From contig NZ_RBZP01000004.1 in the NCBI RefSeq assembly GCF_003628505.1, positions 124,001-188,000 on the forward strand: a DNA stretch of 64,000 nt. Direction: 5' to 3'. A model generated the notes under the pieces. It did not search any database and had not been told where the DNA came from. It was given only the letters and a program-made list of their open reading frames with translations. Origin of the DNA: Oceanobacillus halophilus (GTDB taxonomy: Bacteria > Bacillota > Bacilli > Bacillales > Amphibacillaceae). Position 1 is the stretch's first letter; every line of letters begins with the position of its first letter. A program made the translations under genes and the position numbers. Shown piece after piece: positions 1-8,170 of the stretch.

Positions 1-483
1 CTGCTTGATCCAGTTCTTCTTGCGTTTAGCCTGCATAGTGGTCTGCATTTAACTCGATTTAATCGATGATTTCTCCTATACTAGCCTCCTCGGAATAACA
101 ATCAAACCACGGGCATCCCCTTCATTTGGAGTAAGAAGATAGGTTCTTCCATTTGCTGTATTAATTGAATAGTAAAGTGGTGTAAGAATCACGTGAATTT
201 TCTACAGCTAACTATACAGCCACCCCCTAATTTCGACAAAGTAAATATAACCTTTGTCAATATTCCCCGGGAAATGGAAATATTACGTGAATATTCCCGA
301 AGAGTAGAACTTCCACCAGATTATAAAGTAGCTCTTCACTAAATGAGACTAAGGTGAACTTGACCGCAAAAACTTAGTACTCCGATAAAACATCCAATCC
401 ACCCTCTTAAAGCACAGACAATGCTTAAGCTATAGACCTATTGAACAAAAAGAATGTAATATCTTCGAGAAATAAAAGCACCA
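1..483. other. Intergenic region without a recognisable gene
   Basis: I find no convincing gene here. Reading the minus strand of roughly the first 60 bases gives a short protein-like stretch interrupted by in-frame stops, so a decayed gene end is possible but unproven. The stretch contains a near-palindromic Noc-like site (262-275, listed separately). It runs into a long-variant hairpin repeat element at about 484. Confidence 0.5.
262..275. promoter_or_regulatory. Candidate Noc (nucleoid occlusion) binding site
   Basis: The 14-mer ATTCCCCGGGAAAT is one mismatch from the perfect palindrome ATTTCCCGGGAAAT, the core of the Bacillus subtilis Noc-binding sequence as I know it. It lies in non-coding DNA, as many Noc sites do. 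A chance occurrence cannot be excluded without a genome-wide count. Confidence 0.4.
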
Positions 484-763
484 AACCAGCGAAGGAAATA
501 CACGAAGACTCCTTGAAAAAAGAAGACCACTTTTTTCTGCGTGCGATGTTTCGCTGCCGAAGCGTTCCTTATCCTGCGGGAAGAAGAGCATAGGTGAGAC
601 CCCGGAGTGAGGGGACTACTTGATTAATCTTCTTCGTTCCCTTGCGCCGAGAAAGCCCACTTCGAAGCGTTACTATAAGACGCAGGTGCACACGCTTTTA
701 AGCACCAGGAGGCTCACCAGCTCCCCGTGGAAAGCGAAGTGTATTTCCGCAGCGGTAACTATT
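484..763. repeat. Hairpin intergenic element, long variant (about 280 bp)
   Basis: The ends resemble a terminal inverted repeat: GGAAATACACGAAGACTCC at the left and GTGTATTTCCGCAGCGG at the right. The internal segment TGCGGGAAGAAGAGCAT is shared with the copies at 20683-20866 and 42903-43024. Compared with those it carries an extra block containing ACTACTTGATTAATCTTCT and ACTTCGAAGCG, which also occurs in the copy at 35046-35309. No credible coding sequence lies inside. Confidence 0.7.
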
Positions 764-945
764 CCACAAATTCTATTTTTCTTGTTCTTATATAGCAACA
801 AACAAAAAGCAATTTCAGTCAAGTTTCCCCAAACAATCAACTATCTCAGACATAGACTTCCTCCCCTTTTTCACCTAAAATAAAACGTAATCAAAGAAGT
901 ATATCTAATAGAACTCAGTGTATCCATTATTCATTCCCGCTTATT

Positions 946-959
946 TGAAAGGGATTACA
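946..959. promoter_or_regulatory. Candidate cre (CcpA) site upstream of the GH2 gene
   Basis: TGAAAGGGATTACA matches the Bacillus cre consensus TGWAANCGNTNNCA at all but one position. It lies about 45 bp before the GH2 start, where catabolite repression of a sugar-utilisation gene would be expected. This is motif matching only. Confidence 0.35.
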
Positions 960-1004
960 ACCAGATGCACATCTAGCAATCTATAAAAAGGAGGTAATGA
1001 ACAT

Positions 1005-3953
1005 TTGACTGAAAAGCTTAATCTTACAATAGAAAAAGTAGTAAATTCGGCTAACGATACATTAAAAAACAAATGGAATTTCAACATTGGATGGAAGTTT
1101 AAAAAAGCAGATATACCCGGTGCCGATAAACCTGCCTTTAATGATTCCGACTGGGAAACGGTTAGTGCACCACACACCTTCAACGATATCGATACCTTCG
1201 ATAATTACATGGAAGGCGGACATAATGGGGAGCGCAATATGTTCACCGGGAAAACGTGGTACCGCAAGTATTTCAAGCTGAACAAGGAAGATGAAGATAA
1301 GAAAATATTCATTGAATTTGAAGGCGTTCGACAGGCTGCAGATGTTTATATCAATGGGAAGAAACTCGAAGGAAAATACGAGAATGGTTTTATCCCATTT
1401 GGCTTTGATTTAACACCATATGTAACCTTTGGGGACACAGAAAATGTGTTAGCGATCATGGTAGATAACACGTTCCCCTATAAAACAGAAGAAACAGGAG
1501 ATATCTTAAGCTGGCATGATTCGCACTGGCATCCAACGCATGGTGGGATTTATCGAAACGTTTACCTTCATATCAAAGATAAATTGCATATCACCTTGCC
1601 ACTGTACAGCTTTTTAAAAACTCAAGGCACCTACGTGTATGCAACAGATATCAAAGAAGATTCCGCCGATGTTCATGTAGAAGCCGAAGTAATTAACGGA
1701 CATGACACGTCCAAAACGACTGATTTTGTTACGGAGGTACTGGACCGGGATGGAAACGTTGTCTTAACGATGAATGAAAGCCGGGAATTAGCAAGTGGCG
1801 AAAAGGTTATTTTCCATACAGCTGGTCATTTAACAGACATCCATCGTTGGTTCCCAGTTCATCCCTATGTTTACACGGTTCGCTCCAAATTAGTTGTCGA
1901 TGAAGAAGTAGTCGACACTCAAGAAACGCCATTCGGAATCCGGACGTTTGAATTTACCAATAATCAAGGCTTCTTTATCAATGGTCAGCCTCTGAAGCTA
2001 CAGGGCTGGGGTCAAAGACCAACCAATGAATGGGCGGGCCTCGGAGCTGCTTATCCGAATTGGATGCATGGATTTATTTTCCAACAGATGAAGGATGCTG
2101 GTGGAAACTTCATTCGCTGGGGACATTCAGCTGGCGCTCCAGTGGATGTAGAACTGGCGGACAAATACGGATTGATTACCGTTCAACCTGGTGTGGATGG
2201 AGAAGGAAGTACGGTTGGCGGAGTTTATAGTGATGTTTCGTATACCATTCGTGCCAATGCCTATCGCGATATGATTATCTATTACCGAAACCACCCTTCT
2301 ATTTTAGTTTGGGAAGGCGGAAATCAGAGTGTACCTGAGCAAGAAGCACAAACGCTTAAAAATATGACAGATACGTGGGACCCCCATGGAAACCGTGCCT
2401 ATGCTCATAGAAGATGTAATTTAACCATGAGTGATTATGTCGATGTATCAATCGGGACAGAAGGTAGCTGGGAGTTAAAGAGCAAGGGAAAACCGGTTAT
2501 CGAGGGAGAATACAACCGGGAAGAAGCTGCAAGACGAGTGTGGGACAGATTCACTCCAGGATACGAAGATTACGAGACGGCAGCTGGTTCCGCATATAAT
2601 TTAACATCGGAAGAGTTTGCCCGGAATCAGGCGAAACATTATGAGAAAATTAGTCATCCAGCGCATGGTGGCGGAGCGAATTGGATTTTTTCTGACTCGA
2701 CCAGTCATGGACGTGTTTATTCAGAAGTATCCAGAGTAAGTGGTGTCGTGGATGGGGTCATGCTTCCAAAAGAAGCCTACTTTTCCCTTAAAGCCATTTA
2801 CAGAAACGACCCACAAGTTCATCTCATCGGCCATTGGAATTATCCAAAAGGTACGGTGAAAGATGTTTACGTGATGGCCAATGCTCCCAAAGTAGAATTA
2901 TTTATCAACGGGAATTCCCAAGGTTTTGGCGCTCTCAGCCATGACTACTTATTTACATTCGAAAACATTATTTGGGAACCTGGAACTGTGAAAGCTGTTG
3001 CTTATGATGAAGAAGGAAACACCGTTGCCGAACAAGTAAAGAAAACGGCAGGAGATCCAGTATCTGTCAAACTTTCCGTTATCACAGGACCAAACGGCTT
3101 TCGTGCAAACGGGTCGGATGTGGTACTGATTGATGCAGAAGCCATCGATGGAGATGGTAATCGCTGTCCAACGTTTGAAGGTCGAATTGATTTTCAAGTA
3201 GAAGGACCAGCCATTTACAGGGGCGGTTATAACAGCGGAAAAGAACATTCAACCAATAATCCGTATTTGGACTTAGAAGCAGGCGTTAACCGAGTCGCTA
3301 TTCGTTCCACCCAGACACCCGGCTTGGTAAACGTAACAGCAAAGGTTGCCGGACTACAGTCAGACTCGGTCGAAATCGAAGCAAAACCTGTGGCTGTTTG
3401 GAATGGATTGACTGAAGAAATGCCGGTTGTACCGGGAATTACGCTTGGAGAAGAGCCACCAGTAGGAGAAGGGCCAGACCCTAACCTAAAGCTTACAGAT
3501 GAAGAAAACGCTGGACCTACGCTTATTAACGATTTTTCTTATTCGGGAATTGCTGTTCCTGGCGGCGTTAAAGGGAACGCACATATCGGAGCACTCATTT
3601 TCAGTGATGAGGAAGACGAATTTCCATACCTGCCTAACCATCTGATTGGCAGTGAGTATATCCAAGTGCCTAACGAGGACAGGAATTATAAAGCACTCGA
3701 CTTAATGCATTTTTCCGTAGAGCAGCAAACAGAGGTCTGGATTGCACACGATGATCTCTTGGAACGTCCAGAGTGGTTAATCGAAGAATACGAGGAAACA
3801 GAAAGCAAACTTTTCGTTAAAAATCATTCACACACACTGTTCAAAAAGACGGTAGATGCCGGAACCGCCCTAACATTAGGCGGAAACCAGGACGAAACGA
3901 ATGTCAAAGACTGTAATATGTATGTCGTATTTGCGAAGAAACAGCAAAACTAA
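1005..3953 (+). CDS. Glycoside hydrolase family 2 (beta-galactosidase/beta-glucuronidase-like)
   Basis: This 982-residue protein should hydrolyse a beta-linked sugar in the cytoplasm. No signal peptide is visible. The start is TTG, preceded by AAAAGGAGGT at a good distance. The N-terminal ~190 residues look like the GH2 jelly-roll sugar-binding domain, followed by an Ig-like domain, a TIM barrel (about 305-600) and C-terminal beta domains. The nucleophile is probably E502 in IEGEYN. The acid/base position, normally the Glu of an Asn-Glu pair, reads GGNQS, so residue 441 is Gln (CAG). E437, four residues earlier, might substitute. A GPH symporter and an AraC regulator follow, which suggests a dedicated saccharide locus. 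Family assignment is firm; the substrate is unknown. Confidence 0.9.
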   Translation: MTEKLNLTIEKVVNSANDTLKNKWNFNIGWKFKKADIPGADKPAFNDSDWETVSAPHTFNDIDTFDNYMEGGHNGERNMFTGKTWYRKYFKLNKEDEDKKIFIEFEGVRQAADVYINGKKLEGKYENGFIPFGFDLTPYVTFGDTENVLAIMVDNTFPYKTEETGDILSWHDSHWHPTHGGIYRNVYLHIKDKLHITLPLYSFLKTQGTYVYATDIKEDSADVHVEAEVINGHDTSKTTDFVTEVLDRDGNVVLTMNESRELASGEKVIFHTAGHLTDIHRWFPVHPYVYTVRSKLVVDEEVVDTQETPFGIRTFEFTNNQGFFINGQPLKLQGWGQRPTNEWAGLGAAYPNWMHGFIFQQMKDAGGNFIRWGHSAGAPVDVELADKYGLITVQPGVDGEGSTVGGVYSDVSYTIRANAYRDMIIYYRNHPSILVWEGGNQSVPEQEAQTLKNMTDTWDPHGNRAYAHRRCNLTMSDYVDVSIGTEGSWELKSKGKPVIEGEYNREEAARRVWDRFTPGYEDYETAAGSAYNLTSEEFARNQAKHYEKISHPAHGGGANWIFSDSTSHGRVYSEVSRVSGVVDGVMLPKEAYFSLKAIYRNDPQVHLIGHWNYPKGTVKDVYVMANAPKVELFINGNSQGFGALSHDYLFTFENIIWEPGTVKAVAYDEEGNTVAEQVKKTAGDPVSVKLSVITGPNGFRANGSDVVLIDAEAIDGDGNRCPTFEGRIDFQVEGPAIYRGGYNSGKEHSTNNPYLDLEAGVNRVAIRSTQTPGLVNVTAKVAGLQSDSVEIEAKPVAVWNGLTEEMPVVPGITLGEEPPVGEGPDPNLKLTDEENAGPTLINDFSYSGIAVPGGVKGNAHIGALIFSDEEDEFPYLPNHLIGSEYIQVPNEDRNYKALDLMHFSVEQQTEVWIAHDDLLERPEWLIEEYEETESKLFVKNHSHTLFKKTVDAGTALTLGGNQDETNVKDCNMYVVFAKKQQN

Positions 3954-3959
3954 GAGGCG

Positions 3960-3987
3960 CATCCCCTCTTGTGTATGAGGGGGGATG
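3960..3987 (+). terminator. Terminator-like hairpin after the GH2 gene
   Basis: CATCCCCTC pairs with GAGGGG(G)GATG across an 8-base loop, starting 6 bp after the stop codon. A T-rich stretch (TATATTTTTTAA) follows. It may reduce read-through into the symporter gene rather than stop it fully. Confidence 0.55.
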
Positions 3988-4090
3988 ACATATATTTTTT
4001 AATTTCAAAAATGTAAGGGCTTTAAACATTTGTTTGTTTCATTTACAAAGTAAAGTAAGACAAAACACCTATTTCAAGGAGGCGAAAGGC

Positions 4091-5560
4091 ATGGAAACGA
4101 GCACCGTTCAGGAAGTACAACAGCAGCAAGAGCCAGAAAAAAAGACCACAACTAAATATGATACATCCAAGCGCCCTTTTGGGAAACGCGATATTATTGG
4201 GTATTTCACAGGAGATTTAGGCGGGAATTTCAGTTTTGACCTTATCAATATGTTCATGTTTATTTACTTCACACAGTTCATAGGCATTGATCTGGTTCAT
4301 TATGCCGCTATTATATTAATCATCAAAATATTTGACGGAATCAATGACCCAATTATCGGAATGATCATTGACCGCGTTCAATTGAAAACAAGAGATAAAT
4401 TTAAACCATGGATTATTCGAATGGCTCCTCTTTTGGCGATTACGATGCCGATCATGTTTTACGATGCTTCCGAATGGTCCTATGGTGCGAAAATAGCGTT
4501 ATTCCTAGGAAGTAATTTACTATGGACCGTTCTTTACACATTTGTCAACGTTCCATACGGGGCCTTAAGTTCGGTTATGACTACCAAGCCATCACAACGA
4601 ACTGCTTTATCTACTGCCAGAAGTATTGGCGGATTTGTCCCAAATATTCTTTATATGCTATTTATCCCGATGTTTCTTTATTCAGACGTGGTGGTTAACG
4701 GAGAAACAAGAAGTGTTTTCCAAGGTGAATTGATGTTCCCAATTACCTTGATCACGGTTGTCTTGACGATTCTTTGTTACTACATTCTTTATCGAAATAC
4801 GGAAGAACGAATCATTCATACCAATAAAAAAGAAGCAAAAGGAACGTACAGTTTCTTTGGCACACTGAAAGATTACTTTAAAAATCGAGCGATGATTGGA
4901 CTTACGCTTGTCGCTTTTGCACAAATACTATTTATCAACGGTTCCCAGCAGCTGAATACCTTAACATTCCAGTTGTATTTCCAAGACGGAAGATTGAATT
5001 CGTTTACAATTATTATTACGATTATCCCAACAATGATTATTGGAGCGACCATTGGTAATAAACTTGTTAAACGATATGGTAAAAAAGAAATTGTTGCTTA
5101 CCCGATGATTATTAGTATCGCGATTAATATCATGATGTTACTTTTACCGATAAGTAACCCATTTGTATGGTTAGCCTTACTTGCCCTTGGTAGCACCTTC
5201 TCCTTTGGTCTCGTTATGTACACATGGGCGATGGTTGCTGATGCTATCGACTATCAGGAATGGAAAACTGGCAAACGAAATGAGGGCTCCGTTTACTCCA
5301 TGTATTCCATGATTCGAAAACTCGGACAAGGTTTCGGCGCAGCTATCGTTCCAGCTGCAATCGCCTTCCTCTTGCCAGGATTGGATTTGAAAGAAGCATC
5401 CACATGGACAGTGGAATATGCGACTGGTGTTAAAAACCTTTCTGTCTTATTCCCGATTATCGGTCTATCTCTGGTAATGGCAGCGATGTTCCTCGTCTAT
5501 AACTTAGACAAGAAGACGCTTTACCATATGCAGAAAGATTTGGGGAATGAAACAGAATAA
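4091..5560 (+). CDS. GPH-family (MelB-like) sugar:cation symporter
   Basis: This 489-residue integral membrane protein of the glycoside-pentoside-hexuronide:cation symporter family has about 12 hydrophobic segments. The N-terminal segment contains the family-typical DGINDPIIG, after which a charged loop follows; AMVADAIDYQEWKTGKRNEG matches the conserved loop before the last helices. I chose ATG 4091 because AAGGAGG lies 7 bp upstream; the 19 codons before it have no ribosome binding site. It probably imports the glycoside hydrolysed by the preceding GH2 enzyme. That link is inferred from adjacency. Confidence 0.88.
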   Translation: METSTVQEVQQQQEPEKKTTTKYDTSKRPFGKRDIIGYFTGDLGGNFSFDLINMFMFIYFTQFIGIDLVHYAAIILIIKIFDGINDPIIGMIIDRVQLKTRDKFKPWIIRMAPLLAITMPIMFYDASEWSYGAKIALFLGSNLLWTVLYTFVNVPYGALSSVMTTKPSQRTALSTARSIGGFVPNILYMLFIPMFLYSDVVVNGETRSVFQGELMFPITLITVVLTILCYYILYRNTEERIIHTNKKEAKGTYSFFGTLKDYFKNRAMIGLTLVAFAQILFINGSQQLNTLTFQLYFQDGRLNSFTIIITIIPTMIIGATIGNKLVKRYGKKEIVAYPMIISIAINIMMLLLPISNPFVWLALLALGSTFSFGLVMYTWAMVADAIDYQEWKTGKRNEGSVYSMYSMIRKLGQGFGAAIVPAAIAFLLPGLDLKEASTWTVEYATGVKNLSVLFPIIGLSLVMAAMFLVYNLDKKTLYHMQKDLGNETE

Positions 5561-5575
5561 TTGATTGCTAGAATA

Positions 5576-5614
5576 GGGATGGGGAAAAAGCATGCGGTGC
5601 TTTTCTTCCATCCC
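5576..5614 (+). terminator. Strong inverted repeat between symporter and AraC genes
   Basis: GGGATGGGGAAAAAGCA pairs almost perfectly with TGCTTTTCTTCCATCCC around a 5-base loop. There is no long T-run after it, so it could be a factor-assisted terminator, an RNA stabiliser, or an operator. Confidence 0.5.
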
Positions 5615-5661
5615 TTCCCCTGTTCATGAAACTTGTATAATACAGAAAAGGAGTAGTTACT

Positions 5662-6516
5662 GTGGAACATAACGGACAAACACCAAGCTCATACAAACTC
5701 TTTGTTACCACGCACCAAAAAGGGGTTCATCGAAATATCGACATTCACACCCATTTCCATTATGAACTATTCATCTTTCATTCTGGGACATGCAATTATT
5801 TAATTGATAACAAAGTATATCCCCTCGTTTCCGGTGATATAATCCTGATGGACGGAAGCAAATTGCATAAACCCTCGATCCAAGGTGACCCTTCGCTATA
5901 TGACAGGAGCATCATCCAATTTTCCATCGACTGGCTCGCTCCCTTGCTTCAATTTCTGGATAGCTATCATTTGGTAGAACCATTTGAACGCAACCACTAT
6001 TCTATCTATCGAACAAATAACACCGGCATCGATGAAGTCATCCAACTGATGAAAAGAATGGAAAAACTACTATTATCACAAAACTTCTTTGACGTGGAAA
6101 TGCAACTAAAAATAGAGCTAGTCGATTTGCTCTTTACCATACAACGTTTCCAAAACAAGAAGCTCACTGAATTCGAAAACCTCGAAAATGATAAAAGTGC
6201 CTATATCCAGCAAATTGCAACCTTTGTACAGGAGCATTTCAAGGAGAAAATCACCCTGGATGATATCGCCGATCAAATTAATTTAAGCAAATCATATCTC
6301 GTACACCTTTTCAAAGAACAAACAGGTTATACGATCATGGACTATCTCATGCAATACCGCTTCACCCAATCACTTCATCTGCTTAAAACGTATCCCGATT
6401 GGACGTTTAAAGAACTATGCCAGGCTTGTGGTTTTAAGAGTGAAGCCCATTTTAGCCGTTTTTTTAAGGAACGTGTAGGAGTGACACCTAGGGAATATCG
6501 GAAGTATTTGGGGTAG
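5662..6516 (+). CDS. AraC-family transcriptional regulator
   Basis: This 284-residue protein starts at GTG with AAAAGGAG 8 bp upstream. The N-terminal half looks like an AraC-type cupin sensor (IDIHTHFHYELFIF, GDIILMDG). The C-terminal ~100 residues carry the two helix-turn-helix motifs of the AraC/XylS fold, including ITLDDIADQINLSKSYLVHL and a second helix pair ending HFSRFFKERVGVTPREYR. It probably activates the upstream GH2-symporter genes in response to their sugar; that role is inferred from position. A GC-type 21-bp array starts 24 bp after the stop. Confidence 0.88.
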   Translation: MEHNGQTPSSYKLFVTTHQKGVHRNIDIHTHFHYELFIFHSGTCNYLIDNKVYPLVSGDIILMDGSKLHKPSIQGDPSLYDRSIIQFSIDWLAPLLQFLDSYHLVEPFERNHYSIYRTNNTGIDEVIQLMKRMEKLLLSQNFFDVEMQLKIELVDLLFTIQRFQNKKLTEFENLENDKSAYIQQIATFVQEHFKEKITLDDIADQINLSKSYLVHLFKEQTGYTIMDYLMQYRFTQSLHLLKTYPDWTFKELCQACGFKSEAHFSRFFKERVGVTPREYRKYLG

Positions 6517-6540
6517 AGTGGTGTTGTGGGATGGTGGGGG

Positions 6541-6868
6541 CGGTTGATTGAATGCGCGAGACGAGCGATAGAACGTGCGGGGGCGGTTGATTGAATGCGC
6601 GAGACGAGCGATAGAACGTGCGGCGCGGGTGATTGAGCGCGCGGGGCGGTTGATTGAGCGCGCGGGGCGATCGATAGAACGTGCGGGGCGGGTGATTGAA
6701 CGTGCGAGGCGGGTGATTGAGCGCGCGGGGCGGGTGATTGAGCGCGCGGGGCGATCGATAGAACGTGCGAGGCGGTTGATTGAATGCGCGAGACGAGCGA
6801 TAGAACGTGCGAGGCGGGTGATTGAGCGCGCAAGGCGGGTGATTGAATCCATGAAGCAGTCGATAGAA
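6541..6868. repeat. 21-bp phased GTTGAT array, GC-rich type (D1, ~15 units)
   Basis: The array repeats every 21 bp. The core is [G/C][G/T][T/C]GAT[T/A]GA followed by a GC-rich filler such as GCGCGCGGGGC or ACGTGCGGGGC. A 42-bp two-unit block recurs near the start. It begins 24 bp after the AraC gene, preceded by the G/T-rich linker GTGGTGTTGTGGGATGGTGG. Because 21 is a multiple of 3, all frames stay open and give spurious repetitive ORFs. Confidence 0.9.
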
Positions 6869-7139
6869 AGAGTGTGCTTATTTATTTTTCGATAAGTTCT
6901 AGTAAAAGAACAGATAATAATGCACAAAAACCTGCTGGCAACCATGTACCGGATATTTTCCAATTTATCAACTTTTATTTTTCAGATTGTCCCTCACTTT
7001 TTCTTGCTGTCTTTATTTAAACGCGTCTGGAGATTCTTCAAACTGTCTGATACATCTAGCTGCTTTAGAATAAGATGATTATGAAGAAGGTATCTTTGAT
7101 GGGGAGATATAAGTGTAGAGAATATTCAAGAGGATGGAC
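6869..7139. other. Intergenic region between array D1 and the toxin gene
   Basis: I see no gene, repeat or clear terminator here. The stretch has the AT-rich composition of ordinary intergenic DNA and separates the convergent AraC and toxin genes. Confidence 0.5.
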
Positions 7140-7415
7140 TCACTTTTCTCGGGGAAACTTGATAGCTACAATTATAATCTGGTTATCTAGCTTTTCATAA
7201 TAAATCTTAAACTTATTAAAAACCACTCGAGATAAACCTTTATATTTCCCTTGTTCTTCTGTATAACGCGTGCTTAAATGGGGATTTAGAAGAATATTTT
7301 CTATACTGTTCATTAAATAAGCTATATAGGATCTTGTTTCCACTATCGTAAAATATTTACTCTCATATGTGAGCATTTTTCTTTCAGCTGATTCGGACCA
7401 ATATACTTTCTCCAT
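7140..7415 (-). CDS. RelE/ParE-superfamily toxin
   Basis: This 91-residue protein resembles type II toxins of the RelE/ParE fold: an N-terminal helix region (MEKVYWSESAERKM), a central NPHLSTRYTEEQGKYKGLSR stretch, and a C-terminal beta strand KIYYEKLDNQIIIVAIKFPR typical of these mRNA-interferase or gyrase-poison folds. Its ATG overlaps the antitoxin stop by one base (TAATG), so the two are translationally coupled. The family call rests on size, fold pattern and gene arrangement; the cellular target is unknown. Confidence 0.7.
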   Translation of the reverse strand: MEKVYWSESAERKMLTYESKYFTIVETRSYIAYLMNSIENILLNPHLSTRYTEEQGKYKGLSRVVFNKFKIYYEKLDNQIIIVAIKFPREK

Positions 7416-7684
7416 TACTTCAAATAATCCTCATTGAACATTGATTTAATAATTTCACTAGTACTTTTATATTTACCTTCTTTATATTCTCTTCTACTCT
7501 CTTGAATCATCCGTTTTAATTCTTCATCTTCATCTACTTCCTCCTTAATCGTTTTCTCTCTTTCTTCATATACTAATGTAAATCTCCCCTTCCCCGGCAC
7601 CGAAAATCGGGAAATTTTATTTTCCTTATTGAGTGTTTCTAATTCCTTATACAGTTCTTCTGGGGAATTAATATTTTTCATCAT
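7415..7684 (-). CDS. Antitoxin partner of the RelE/ParE-like toxin
   Basis: This 89-residue, highly charged protein is encoded immediately before the toxin. It has a small globular N-terminal half (SRFSVPGKGRFTLVYEE) and an extended charged C-terminal helix region (EDEELKRMIQESRREYKEGK, then STSEIIKSMFNEDYLK), which is the usual shape of an antitoxin that wraps its toxin. A ribosome binding site GGAGGCG precedes the ATG. I do not recognise a named family. The role follows from the TAATG coupling with the toxin. Confidence 0.65.
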   Translation of the reverse strand: MMKNINSPEELYKELETLNKENKISRFSVPGKGRFTLVYEEREKTIKEEVDEDEELKRMIQESRREYKEGKYKSTSEIIKSMFNEDYLK

Positions 7685-7829
7685 AAACGCCTCCTAAGTC
7701 CATTTTTTGAAATTCCCACAACTTCACAGATGCGAGTATTCACCTTTATTATACATCTTATCATTTAGAAAGAAAGATAATGAAATAAAGTTTAATAAAG
7801 TTTATTAAACTATTTCTCCCAGGTATAAG

Positions 7830-8116
7830 GCGGTTGATTGAGCGCGCGGGGCGGTTGACAGAACGTGCTTCGCGGGTGATTGAGAGAGCAAGGCGGTCGA
7901 TAGAATGCGCTTCACGGTTGATTGAGCGCGCGGCGCGGTTGATAGAACGTGCTTCGCGGGTGATTGAGCGCGCGGGGCGGTTGATTGAATGTGTTTCGCG
8001 GGTGATAGAACGTGCGGGGCGGTCGATAGAATGCGCTTCACGGTTGATTAAGCGCGCGGGGCGGTTGATAGAACGTGCGAGGCGGGTGATTGAACGCGCG
8101 AAACATTCGATAGAAC
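7830..8116. repeat. 21-bp phased GTTGAT array, GC-rich type (D2, ~14 units)
   Basis: The period and orientation are the same as array D1, and some units are identical to D1 (core GGTTGATTGA followed by GCGCGCGGGGC). It lies between the toxin-antitoxin promoter region and the protease terminator. A G/T-rich linker (read in the protease sense) separates it from that terminator. With D1 it brackets the toxin-antitoxin pair. Confidence 0.9.
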
Positions 8117-8128
8117 CCCCACCCCCAA

Positions 8129-8160
8129 AACAAAACAAGCTGGCGCCCCAAGCGCCAGCT
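8129..8160 (-). terminator. Rho-independent terminator of the S8 protease gene
   Basis: AGCTGGCGC pairs with GCGCCAGCT across a CCCAA loop. On the minus strand TTGTTTTGTTTT follows. It sits about 10 bp past the protease stop. Confidence 0.85.
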
Positions 8161-8170
8161 CATTCCACTC

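Noticed and set aside
1-60. Decayed gene end on the minus strand
   Set aside because: A short protein-like reading is interrupted by stops; too little is in the window to identify a family.
620-883. Forward ORF of 87 codons
   Set aside because: It lies inside the long hairpin element and its flank, has no family resemblance, and codon use is unlike neighbours.
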